This document shows, piece after piece, positions 1 through 8,011 of a stretch of 64,000 nucleotides of DNA. The notes beneath the pieces were generated by a model, which did not search any database, was not told where the DNA came from, and was given only the letters and a program-made list of their open reading frames with translations. The DNA lies in NCBI RefSeq assembly GCF_001522585.2, contig NZ_CP013374.1:620001-684000 (forward strand). Reading direction: 5' to 3'. Each line of letters begins with the position of its first letter. The first letter of the stretch is position 1. The DNA comes from Burkholderia sp. NRF60-BP8 (GTDB lineage: Bacteria > Pseudomonadota > Gammaproteobacteria > Burkholderiales > Burkholderiaceae). A program made the translations under genes and the position numbers.

Positions 1-302
1 GTTGTTGTGGCCGGACCGCAACGGAATTTTTCCGTGGCAGCCCGAGGCGGACGACGCCTTGAACGCGGCGCAGCCGCGCCTGTTCGCATCGGGCGACGCG
101 CGCCACTGACCTGGCGCGCCGAAATCGCGCGGCACGCGTGCGATGCACACACTATCCGCGCGCCGCTCGCCGATCCGTTGCGCGCGCATCCATCGCCGCG
201 CCGCCTCATAACGATCCGACAATTTATTGGTTCCCTTGGCGATACGCCATCCGTATCGTTCACCGGCTCGTCAGACCAATCGACCAACGGGGGAATCCAA
301 CC
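1..302. other. upstream region of the porin gene, no gene seen
   Basis: No convincing coding sequence is seen here. The segment runs into the leader of the porin gene. A purine-rich GGGGGAA sits about 8 bases before the porin ATG and is the likely ribosome binding site. The open frames that cross this stretch have no recognisable protein features. Confidence 0.5.
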
Positions 303-1475
303 ATGAAACAGATCCGGTCATTCGCACTGCTCGCGCTGCCGGCCGCGCTCGTCGCCGCGGGCGCCCACGCACAAAGCAGCGTCACGCTGTACGGCATCGC
401 CGACGCGGGCATCGCGTACGTCCACAACGCGCAGAACGCGAACGGCAGCAACGCGTCGAACCTCGTGAAGTTCAGCAGCGGCAACCTGTCGGGCAGCCGC
501 TGGGGGCTGCGCGGCATCGAGGATCTCGGCAGCGGCCTGTCCGCGCTGTTCCAGCTCGAGAACGGCTTCAACATCGGCACCGGCGCGCTCGGCCAGGGCC
601 AGCGCGAATTCGGCCGCAAGGCCGTCGTCGGCCTCGCGAGCAGCACGTACGGCACCGTGACGCTCGGCCGCCAGTACGATCCGGTCGTCGATCTCGTGCA
701 GGGCCTCACGGAAGACAACTACTTCGGCGGCGTGTTCGCGACGCCGGGCGATCTCGACAACTACGACAACAGCCTGCGCGTCAGCAACTCGGTGAAATAC
801 ACGAGCCCGCTGATCTCCGGCTTCCAGTTCGCCGCGCTGTACGGCTTCGGCGGCGTCGCGGGCGCGACCGGCAGCGGCCGCACGTACAGCTTCGGCGCGA
901 GCTACGCGAACGGCCCACTGTCGCTCGGCGCCGGCTACTTCTACGCGAACGGCGGCACGACGGTCGCGGGTGGCGTGCGCACGTGGTCGAGCAGCTCGGA
1001 CACGCTGTTCAACACCGTGATCAACCAGGGCTTCTCGAGCGCGAAGTCGATCCAGATCGTGCGCGTGGCCGGCCAGTACGTGGCCGGGCCGGCGACCTTC
1101 GGCCTCGCGTACTCGAACACGCAATACGGCGCGGACACGCTGTCGGCATTCAACCGGAACGCGAAGTTCAACAACGGCTCGGCGTTCTTCAACTGGCAGT
1201 TCACGCCGGCGCTGCGCGCGGGCGTCGGCTACAACTACACGTCGCTGACGGGCCCGGCTTCCGCGCACTACAACCAGGTCAACCTCGGCGCGGACTACGC
1301 GCTGTCGAAGCGCACCGACCTGTATGCGCTGTTCGGCTATCAGAAGGCGAGCGGCAATACGCTCGACGCGAGCGGCAAGACCGTGAAGGCCGCCGCGTCG
1401 GTCGGCTCGTACGGCGTGAACGCCGGCACCGATACGCAGGAACTCGCGATCGTCGGCATTCGCCACAAGTTCTGA
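303..1475 (+). CDS. OmpC-type Gram-negative general porin
   Basis: A 390-residue outer-membrane trimeric porin for passive diffusion of small polar solutes. The first ~20 residues form a classic signal peptide ending AGAHAQ, followed by the SSVTLYG start that is typical of Burkholderia/Neisseria porins (Porin_4 family). Alternating aromatic beta strands run through the protein, loop 3 has the usual Gly/Ser-rich character, and the C-terminus ends ...VGIRHKF with the terminal Phe needed for BAM recognition. The ATG is chosen because it begins the signal peptide and has a GGGGGAA ribosome site; longer in-frame starts lack both. Single-gene unit, followed by a strong hairpin. Confidence 0.95.
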   Translation: MKQIRSFALLALPAALVAAGAHAQSSVTLYGIADAGIAYVHNAQNANGSNASNLVKFSSGNLSGSRWGLRGIEDLGSGLSALFQLENGFNIGTGALGQGQREFGRKAVVGLASSTYGTVTLGRQYDPVVDLVQGLTEDNYFGGVFATPGDLDNYDNSLRVSNSVKYTSPLISGFQFAALYGFGGVAGATGSGRTYSFGASYANGPLSLGAGYFYANGGTTVAGGVRTWSSSSDTLFNTVINQGFSSAKSIQIVRVAGQYVAGPATFGLAYSNTQYGADTLSAFNRNAKFNNGSAFFNWQFTPALRAGVGYNYTSLTGPASAHYNQVNLGADYALSKRTDLYALFGYQKASGNTLDASGKTVKAAASVGSYGVNAGTDTQELAIVGIRHKF

Positions 1476-1505
1476 TCGCTACGTCGCACGACGATCGTCG
1501 TGTCG

Positions 1506-1527
1506 GGCGCGCACCGCGGTGCGCGCC
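1506..1527 (+). terminator. GC-rich hairpin after the porin gene
   Basis: A perfect 10-bp inverted repeat (GGCGCGCACC / GGTGCGCGCC) with a 2-base centre lies about 30 bases after the porin stop codon. There is no long T run, so it may act as a weak or Rho-assisted terminator or mRNA stabiliser. Confidence 0.5.
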
Positions 1528-1687
1528 TGCGGCGTTTACACTGTCCACCTTCACGTTCGTCACGACACGAGGAGCCCGGCATGCCGACGGTATGGGGACG
1601 ACGCAACGCGTTCAATGTCCAGAAGGTGAGCCCGATGCCGACCTTTCAGAGTCGAACAGGCGTCGCAACACCGGTCCAATCATCGGC

Positions 1688-2152
1688 CTAATGTCGCCGC
1701 ATGCCACCCAACCCGTGGCCCGCACCCACCGGGAACGGGCCGTGATGGAATCCCGCGCCCATCGGCACGCCGAAGCGGCGATGTCCGATCGGATTGAAGT
1801 GATCGACGTGATCGAAGTGGTGAAAACGACGGAAGCGATCGACGAAGATGAAGCTCACGCCCGCGCCGATGAACAACGGCGGCCCCCAGTACCACGGATC
1901 GGCATACGGATAGGCTGCCACCGGGTACCACAGCACGCTGCCGTCGGCGTTTTGCACGATCTGCCACGTCCCGTCGTCTTGCAGACACGCGCGCCCCACG
2001 ATCTGCTGCTCCGTGCCGTCGATGTCCGCCTGCGCGACGACCGCACGGCAGTTCGTGCCGTTCGCCGCTGAATCGTCAGTCGTTTGCGCGAAGACGGACG
2101 CGGCAAAGCCGAGACAGACGATGGCTGTCAAGGATCGAAACGAGATGCACAT
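1688..2152 (-). CDS. small secreted protein of unknown function
   Basis: A 154-residue protein whose first ~22 residues form a signal peptide (ISFRSLTAIVCLGFAASVFA). The mature part has a pair of Cys residues and a segment (DGTEQQIVGRACLQDDGTWQ) resembling the C-terminal region of rickettsial 17-kDa-type surface antigens, then a Pro/Trp/Tyr-rich stretch (YPYADPWYWGPP) and a His/Gly-rich tail. The start is set by an AGGAG seven bases upstream of the ATG; a longer in-frame start would bury the signal peptide. Probably periplasmic or cell-surface. Function not recognised. Confidence 0.75.
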   Translation of the reverse strand: MCISFRSLTAIVCLGFAASVFAQTTDDSAANGTNCRAVVAQADIDGTEQQIVGRACLQDDGTWQIVQNADGSVLWYPVAAYPYADPWYWGPPLFIGAGVSFIFVDRFRRFHHFDHVDHFNPIGHRRFGVPMGAGFHHGPFPVGAGHGLGGMRRH

Positions 2153-2378
2153 GATCGGCTCCTGCGTCGTTGCCCCCGACCCATTGATCCCGAGCGTCGC
2201 CAACGACGCCCGCACACCGTTTTGCTTGCGCACGATTCGTCGCGCGGCGATCGCCGCTCGCCGCCGCTTCGCGTCGTACAGGGGTCTCCTGACGGCTAAA
2301 CGACCCAGCGCGGCCGGTTATTCCAGGGGTCGGGATACGGATGCCCGTCGCGGACATCCCGGGCAATCGATGCCGGGA

Positions 2379-2822
2379 TCAGCGCGTGGCGCGACGTCGG
2401 GCCACGCAATAGATAGAGGCTGCCGTCATCCCGAATACCAGATGGGCGATCAGCGTGATCGCGCCGCGCACCGGGATGAACCACGGAAAGATCGCCGTGA
2501 AGCCGTAGAGGTTCACGCCGTACAGCAGAAGCCCGAACGCGCCGCCCGCAAGCAGCGCGGCCACGTACGACAGACGGTGGACCAGCCGTGCCAGCATGGC
2601 CGCATAGACGAGCGAAAGCGTCGCATGCACGAACGTCGCCACGCCCATGACCAGCGGATCGAAGCCGCCGGACGTATCGAGCACGCTTCGCCCCATCACG
2701 ATCGCGGCCGTGAGGCGTGCGTCGCGCAATAGATTTCGGACGGCGTCGTCGCCGGCGATTGCCCAGAGCAGCAACTCGACGACGGTCGATCCAACCGCCG
2801 CGCCGAACGCCGCCCAGAGCAT
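2379..2822 (-). CDS. small integral membrane protein
   Basis: About 147 residues with four probable transmembrane helices (first beginning MLWAAFGAAVGSTVVELLLW, last near GAITLIAHLVFGMTAASIY). A short soluble loop separates helices 1 and 2. No transporter or enzyme motif is recognised. The start is uncertain: the ATG used here opens the first helix, a GTG nine bases upstream is equally possible, and the longer in-frame start would overlap the next gene. It lies downstream of, and in the same direction as, the unknown protein gene at 2905-3573 and may be co-transcribed with it. Confidence 0.65.
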   Translation of the reverse strand: MLWAAFGAAVGSTVVELLLWAIAGDDAVRNLLRDARLTAAIVMGRSVLDTSGGFDPLVMGVATFVHATLSLVYAAMLARLVHRLSYVAALLAGGAFGLLLYGVNLYGFTAIFPWFIPVRGAITLIAHLVFGMTAASIYCVARRRATR

Positions 2823-2904
2823 CGGGACCACACTCGCTCGTTTCAATGGTCGTCCTCGTGGCGGGCCGGTCGATGCATCGAGCGAACCGCCGTGCAAACC
2901 CGGC

Positions 2905-3573
2905 TTACGACGCCCCTTCGCAGTCCGACCAGTACGCAAACGGGTCGCGATGTTTCGGATAGTGCTCGTCGAGCCATTTCAGCAGCGTCGCCCGCGCATT
3001 GTCCGTGTCGGCCTTCAACGACGACGTCGTCAGCTCATGCACTTCGACGGACTTTTCCCGATCGACCACGAAGCAGTTCCAGTCGGGGCCGTCGAGATCC
3101 GGATCGTCGGATGCCTTCGACGACTTCGTCCAGCCGAAACGCTTGCGCGCATCGATGTAGTAGCGCGGATGCACCTTCAGATACGACATCTCGCCGCCCT
3201 GCAGGCTGCTCTCGGCGCGCAGCACGTCGCGTTCGTCGACGATCTGCGTGACCTCCGGAAGCCGGCGGGAGCGCCATCCGGCGGGCAGCGTCGCCACCGC
3301 GCGGACGCTGTCGTAGGTGCCCCACTCGAGGCCCCACGCTTCGGCCATGCGTTTCATGAACGCGTCGGCGCTCGGATAACCGCGCAGCTGGATGCGGGTC
3401 GACAGCGTGACTTCCACCCCGCCGCGACCGCCGGATGCACTCGACACCTCGTCGTCCGCTTCGAACGGATTGCCCGGACGCGGCGATGCGCGCTTCGCGT
3501 CCGCAGGCGCCAGGCCGGAAAAAAGTTGATCCAGCGCCGCACGCGCTTTCGACGATTTGTCTGGTCTATTCAT
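2905..3573 (-). CDS. hypothetical cytoplasmic protein
   Basis: A 222-residue protein without signal peptide or membrane segment. The N-terminal ~60 residues are low-complexity and charged (PDKSSKARAALDQLF...). The remainder looks globular, with conserved-looking aromatic motifs (HPRYYIDARKRFGW, DWNCFVVDREK). The ATG is preferred because AGGGAA lies six bases upstream; a longer in-frame start has no such site. No family is recognised. The lysine content and codon use look native to the replicon. Confidence 0.7.
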   Translation of the reverse strand: MNRPDKSSKARAALDQLFSGLAPADAKRASPRPGNPFEADDEVSSASGGRGGVEVTLSTRIQLRGYPSADAFMKRMAEAWGLEWGTYDSVRAVATLPAGWRSRRLPEVTQIVDERDVLRAESSLQGGEMSYLKVHPRYYIDARKRFGWTKSSKASDDPDLDGPDWNCFVVDREKSVEVHELTTSSLKADTDNARATLLKWLDEHYPKHRDPFAYWSDCEGAS

Positions 3574-3793
3574 CGGTTCCCTTTTGTGCAAATTTGAACC
3601 CGTACTGCAATGGTTGGTGATTGCCCTGCCGTCGGGCAAAGGCGCGATTCCGCTTCACTGCGGCGATCTCGCCGTTTTCCGCGGCTGCATTGTAACGATT
3701 CGGCGTCCTCGGCCGAACGAACGGAACGGGCGGCCCGTCGCATGCGCGACGCGCGTGCCGAAGCGGCCGCCTGCGCGAACCGCCGGGTGCGCG

Positions 3794-4771
3794 CTAGCGC
3801 AGCGCCTTCACCATCCGTTCCATCAACGCGAGAACCTCCGGCCGATTCTCGCCCTTCGCGTGCACGAAGTGATAGCTGAGCGGCGAATCGACCTCGTGAC
3901 GGCTCACGCGCACGAGCGCACTGCGCTGCAGATACGCATCCGCAAGCGGCGTTCGCGCAAGCGCCACGCCCAGCCCCGCTTCGGCCGCCGCCAGCACGAG
4001 GTTGTAATCCTCGAACCGGCGATCCTGCGCGCGCGGCTTGAACGGAATGCCGAGCGCATCGAACCACGTGCGCCAGCCGGTCACGTCGGAATCGTGCAGC
4101 AACGGCATGTCGAGCAGCGCGGCGTCGCCCGTTGCGCGGCGCATCCTGGCCAGTTGCGCGGCGAGCCGCGGATGCGCGACCGGATACAGCCGCTCCGGCA
4201 TGAATGGGCGAGTGTCGAGCCGACGCCAGTTGCCGCGCCCGTACCGGATCGACAGATCCGCTTCGCCGCCGGCGATATCCACGTTGCGCAGCTCGATACC
4301 GAGCTCGATGCGCAACGCGGGCGCTTCATTCTCGAGCGCCTGCTGCCGCTCCAGCAGCCACAGCTGCGCGAACGCGGGCACCACGCTCATCCGGACCAGC
4401 CGCGGCGTGCGCGGCGTGCGCCATTGATCGGCCGCGCCGTCGATGATCGCGAACGCCTGCTCGATCCGGCCGACGAAGCGCTGCCCGTCCGGCGTCAGGC
4501 GCACGCCGCGCGCATGCCGCTCGAACAGCGCCATCCCGAGCCAGTTTTCCACGGCGGCCACCCGGCGGCTGATCGCGCCGTGCGTGACGCCGGAAACGTC
4601 GGCGGCCGCGAGAAACGAACCCTCGCGCGCCACCGTGCAGACCGTCTCCAGGCTCGCGAGCGGCGGCCGCGGGCCCGGCATCGGCGCGGCGGCCGACAGC
4701 CGGACGGCCGCCTGACGCGCACGCGCCGAGCTGCCGGCCCGCCGCGGCCCCGAGCTGTGAGCCATATTCAT
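3794..4771 (-). CDS. LysR-family transcriptional regulator (GcvA-like)
   Basis: A 325-residue LysR regulator. A winged helix-turn-helix (residues ~37-95, with LASLETVCTVAREGSFLAAA and GVTHGAISRRVAAVE) is followed by a periplasmic-binding-like effector domain. The GAISRRVAAVENWLG pattern is of the GcvA/AmpR branch. The protein has ~35 residues before the HTH, so translation may actually start at a later Met (around residue 31). Transcribed divergently from the EamA transporter gene 57 bases away, which is the probable target. Confidence 0.9.
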   Translation of the reverse strand: MNMAHSSGPRRAGSSARARQAAVRLSAAAPMPGPRPPLASLETVCTVAREGSFLAAADVSGVTHGAISRRVAAVENWLGMALFERHARGVRLTPDGQRFVGRIEQAFAIIDGAADQWRTPRTPRLVRMSVVPAFAQLWLLERQQALENEAPALRIELGIELRNVDIAGGEADLSIRYGRGNWRRLDTRPFMPERLYPVAHPRLAAQLARMRRATGDAALLDMPLLHDSDVTGWRTWFDALGIPFKPRAQDRRFEDYNLVLAAAEAGLGVALARTPLADAYLQRSALVRVSRHEVDSPLSYHFVHAKGENRPEVLALMERMVKALR

Positions 4772-4828
4772 ATCCGGGTGTTGATCTGTGCGCTAGCTTA
4801 ACATCTCGCCACGCTGCACCATGGCCGC

Positions 4829-5728
4829 ATGAATACGCTTTCGTCACCGACGTCGCGCGGCGCGCGACAACCGCTCGTCGCGGCAGCCGCGGTCGCGTTC
4901 ACGATCGTCTCGTGGGCGTCCGCGTTCCCGTTCATCCGGATCGGCCTGCATGGCCTCGCGCCGCTGCAGCTCGCGGCCGCGCGCTTCGCGACCGCCGCGT
5001 TGCTCGTGATCGCGTGGCTCGCCTGGCGACGGCCGCCGCTGCCGGCGAAAGGCGATGCGTGGCGCTTTCTCGCGTGCGGCCTGCTCGGCATCGCGCTCTA
5101 CAACGCACTGCTCAATACCGGCGAACGGACCGTGTCGGCCGGCGCGGCGAGTTTCATCGTGAACACGCTGCCGATCTTCACCGCATTGCTGGCCGCCGCG
5201 TTTCTGCGCGAGCGCTTCAATCGCTGGGGCTGGCTCGGGTCGCTCGTCAGCCTCGCCGGCATCGCGGTGATCGCGCAAGGGCAGCCCGGCGGCCTCGTCC
5301 TCGGCTCGGGCAGCACGCTGATCCTCGGCGCGGCGCTGTGTTCGGCCAGCTATTTCGTGTTGCAGCGGCGGCTGATTCCCGTGTACGGCGCGCTGCCGTG
5401 CACCGCGTACACGCTGCTGGCCGGCGCGGTGTTGCTCGCGCCCTGGCTGCCCGGCGCGCTCGTGTCGCTCGGCGACGGGTCGCGCGACACGGCGCTGGCC
5501 GTCATCGTACTCGGCGTCTTTCCCGCCGCGCTCGGTTACGCGACCTGGACCTTCGCGCTCGGCTACTTCGGCGCGGCGCGCGCGGCCAACTTTCTCTACC
5601 TGACGCCGGCGGTCGCGACGCTGCTGTCGGTGGTGCTGACCGGCGAGCGGCCGGGCATCGCGACGGCGTGCGGCGGCCTGCTGGCGATCGTCGGCGTGGT
5701 CGTCGTCGCATGGCGCGGACGGTCGTAG
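4829..5728 (+). CDS. EamA/DMT-family transporter
   Basis: A 299-residue inner-membrane protein with ten predicted helices arranged as two EamA repeats (first repeat begins AAVAFTIVSWASAFPFIRIGL, second ends GGLLAIVGVVVVAWRG). This architecture is typical of drug/metabolite exporters such as RhtA/YddG-type amino-acid exporters; the substrate cannot be told from sequence. Paired divergently with a LysR gene, suggesting inducible export of a metabolite. Confidence 0.9.
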   Translation: MNTLSSPTSRGARQPLVAAAAVAFTIVSWASAFPFIRIGLHGLAPLQLAAARFATAALLVIAWLAWRRPPLPAKGDAWRFLACGLLGIALYNALLNTGERTVSAGAASFIVNTLPIFTALLAAAFLRERFNRWGWLGSLVSLAGIAVIAQGQPGGLVLGSGSTLILGAALCSASYFVLQRRLIPVYGALPCTAYTLLAGAVLLAPWLPGALVSLGDGSRDTALAVIVLGVFPAALGYATWTFALGYFGAARAANFLYLTPAVATLLSVVLTGERPGIATACGGLLAIVGVVVVAWRGRS

Positions 5729-6370
5729 GGTCGAGCGCGCGGCGAATGGCGCGGCCGACGCGACGATCCGGATTTGCCGCGACGCCGGCCCCAAAACGGC
5801 CCCCGTCTCTGCCGATCTCGAGGGACGGTTCGATCGGTGTAATCGGCACCCACTCGCCGGCGCGGCCGAACTTGACCGTTAGTTGCATAACGACGGCGAT
5901 CGCGCTCGATGGAGCATGACCATGAAACCCGATACGCCATTCGCCGTTGACCAAACTGTGCAGACAAATCGACCGAACAGTTCCCGATTGACCGGGCGCC
6001 AGTGTCCATGGCTTCGCCGAGGCAACCAGCCGAATAATGGATGCGGCCGTAAGGCCGACGACAGCGAACCGCAATCCGGGGGCCGCCGCGGCGCATGATC
6101 TGCGGTATCCGGAAGCCTCGACATCCGCGCGCCGGCGCATGCCGCAGCGGTCCGCCATGCAGTGCGCCGCAGCACACGGAAGCGGGTTCCGATATATTCA
6201 TACGAATTGCATGGCGCGCGGCACCCGCCCGCTCGCCCGGGCGGCAGGTCACTCGGCCGGACACCATGCAAGCGACGCCCGTGACGGGTATGGAAAATCG
6301 TCCGATCGCCCCGGCCCGCGGCCGGCCGGTCGAGACGTCAATAGAAAGACATTCAATTCGGAGATGGCAG
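5729..6370. other. 642-base intergenic region, no gene seen
   Basis: Several short open frames cross this segment on both strands, but none has a recognisable domain, signal peptide or ribosome site. The segment is locally less GC-rich around 6190-6215 (gatatattcatac), which could be promoter sequence for the binding-protein gene that follows. Otherwise I see nothing definite. Confidence 0.4.
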
Positions 6371-7525
6371 ATGGAACGAAGCACTGTCGGCATGCGCTGC
6401 AAACCCCTGATCACCGTTGCACTGGCTGCCGCCGCGTTCGCGGCCGCGTCGAGCGCGATGGCCGACCAGGTCGTGAAGATCGGCAGCGTCGAACCGACGA
6501 CGGGCGGCGTCTCGCACCTCGGCAAGGACAACGAGAACGGCGCGCGCCTCGCGGTCGAGGAAATCAACGCGAAGGGGCTGACGATCGGCGGCAAGAAGAT
6601 CACGCTGCAACTCGACGCGCAGGATGACGCGGCCGACCCGCGCCAGGCGACGCAGGTTGCGCAGAAGCTCGTCGACGACAAGGTCGTCGCCGTCATCGGC
6701 CACCTGAATTCGGGCACGTCGATCCCGGCCTCGAAAATCTACAGCGACGCGGGCATCGTGCAGATCTCGCCGTCGGCCACGAACCCGACCTACACGCAGC
6801 AGGGCTTCAAGACGACCTACCGCGTCGTCGCGACCGACGCGCAGCAGGGCCCGGCGCTCGCGAGCTATGCGCAATCGAAGGGCGTGAAGAGCGTCGCGGT
6901 GATCGACGACTCGACCGCGTACGGCCAGGGCCTCGCGAACGAGTTCGAGAAGAAGGCGAAGGCGCTCGGCCTGAAGGTGCTGTCGCACGACGCGACCAAC
7001 GACAAGGCGGTCGACTTCCGCGCGATCCTGACGAAGGTCAAGGGCGAGAACCCCGACGCGATCATGTACGGCGGCATGGACGCCACCGGCGGCCCGCTCG
7101 CGAAGCAGGCGAAGCAGCTCGGCCTGCGCGCGAAGATCCTGTCCGGCGACGGCGTGTGCACCGACTCGCTGGCCGAACTGGCCGGCCCGGCGGCCGACAA
7201 CGTGCTGTGCTCGCAGGCCGGCGCGGCGCTCGAGAAGATGCCGGGCGGCGCGGACTTCCTCGCGAAGTACCAGAAGCGCTTCAACCAGGGCATCAAGTTC
7301 GACGCGCCGTTCGCGTATGACGCGGTCTATATCGCGGTCGACGCGATGAAGCGTGCGAACTCGACCGACCCGGCGAAGATCCTCGCGGCGATGCCGGCGA
7401 CGAAGTACGACGGCGTGATCGGCACGACGACGTTCGACTCGAAGGGCGACCTGACGCACGGCGTCATCTCGATCTACGGCTACAAGAGCGGCAAGAAGAC
7501 CTTCCTCGACCAGGTGAAGATGTAA
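6371..7525 (+). CDS. branched-chain amino-acid ABC transporter substrate-binding protein
   Basis: A 384-residue periplasmic binding protein of the LivJ/LivK (Peripla_BP_6) family. Signal peptide of ~30 residues ending SSAMADQ, then the typical opening VVKIGSVEPTTGGVSHLGKDNENGA, the ligand-cleft segment GHLNSGTSIPASKIY, and a second lobe with YGGMDATGGPLAKQAKQLG. The start has GGAG seven bases upstream; a later ATG (6392) is less likely. No permease or ATPase gene adjoins it, so it is an orphan binding protein that must use a transporter encoded elsewhere. Confidence 0.93.
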   Translation: MERSTVGMRCKPLITVALAAAAFAAASSAMADQVVKIGSVEPTTGGVSHLGKDNENGARLAVEEINAKGLTIGGKKITLQLDAQDDAADPRQATQVAQKLVDDKVVAVIGHLNSGTSIPASKIYSDAGIVQISPSATNPTYTQQGFKTTYRVVATDAQQGPALASYAQSKGVKSVAVIDDSTAYGQGLANEFEKKAKALGLKVLSHDATNDKAVDFRAILTKVKGENPDAIMYGGMDATGGPLAKQAKQLGLRAKILSGDGVCTDSLAELAGPAADNVLCSQAGAALEKMPGGADFLAKYQKRFNQGIKFDAPFAYDAVYIAVDAMKRANSTDPAKILAAMPATKYDGVIGTTTFDSKGDLTHGVISIYGYKSGKKTFLDQVKM

Positions 7526-7533
7526 CCCGACGC

Positions 7534-7575
7534 GGCGCCGGCACGACGGGAACGCCACCCGTCGGCGCCGGCGCC
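7534..7575 (+). terminator. hairpin after the binding-protein gene
   Basis: GC-rich inverted repeat: inner stem CGACGGG/CCCGTCG around a 7-base loop, extended by GGCGCCGGC on both sides. It starts just after the stop codon. No T run is visible. Confidence 0.5.
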
Positions 7576-7612
7576 ACGCGGGCCGAATTCTGATTCACGG
7601 AGACGAAGCATC

Positions 7613-7915
7613 ATGTGTGCAATGGCGTATGCGGAATTCCAACAGGAGTTGAAGAAGGCGCAGTTGACGGCGCGCGAGTTCGCCCGCCTGATCCGGATGA
7701 ACGAAAGCTCCATCACGAACTATTCGAGCAAGGGCACCGTCCCTTCCCACCTCGCGGTCATCGCGAAACTGATCGGCACGCTGGCCGCGCACGAGATCGA
7801 CTTCCGGCGCGTGATCCGGCAAATGCGGATCGAGCCGAAACGGCCGCGCGGCGTCGGCGTGCTGCCCGCAGCGGACAAACCGCGGTCGCGGAAGACGGCG
7901 AAAGCCGACGCCTGA
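7613..7915 (+). CDS. small XRE-type DNA-binding protein
   Basis: A 100-residue protein with a probable helix-turn-helix in residues ~18-60 (LTAREFARLIRMNESSITNYSSKGTVPSHL, a lambda-repressor-like fold) and a basic, Pro-rich tail. A GGAG lies about ten bases before the ATG. It stands alone between the binding-protein gene and the convergent ydiJ-like gene. Its target is unknown. It resembles small single-domain regulators seen on many Burkholderia replicons. Confidence 0.75.
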   Translation: MCAMAYAEFQQELKKAQLTAREFARLIRMNESSITNYSSKGTVPSHLAVIAKLIGTLAAHEIDFRRVIRQMRIEPKRPRGVGVLPAADKPRSRKTAKADA

Positions 7916-8011
7916 CCCGCGCCGGCGAAGGTCGACAGCGGCACGGGGATTGCCGCTCGACGCTCGATCGACGCCTCCTCGGAGGGCCGCTCGGCCCGCA
8001 CCGCCCCGTCG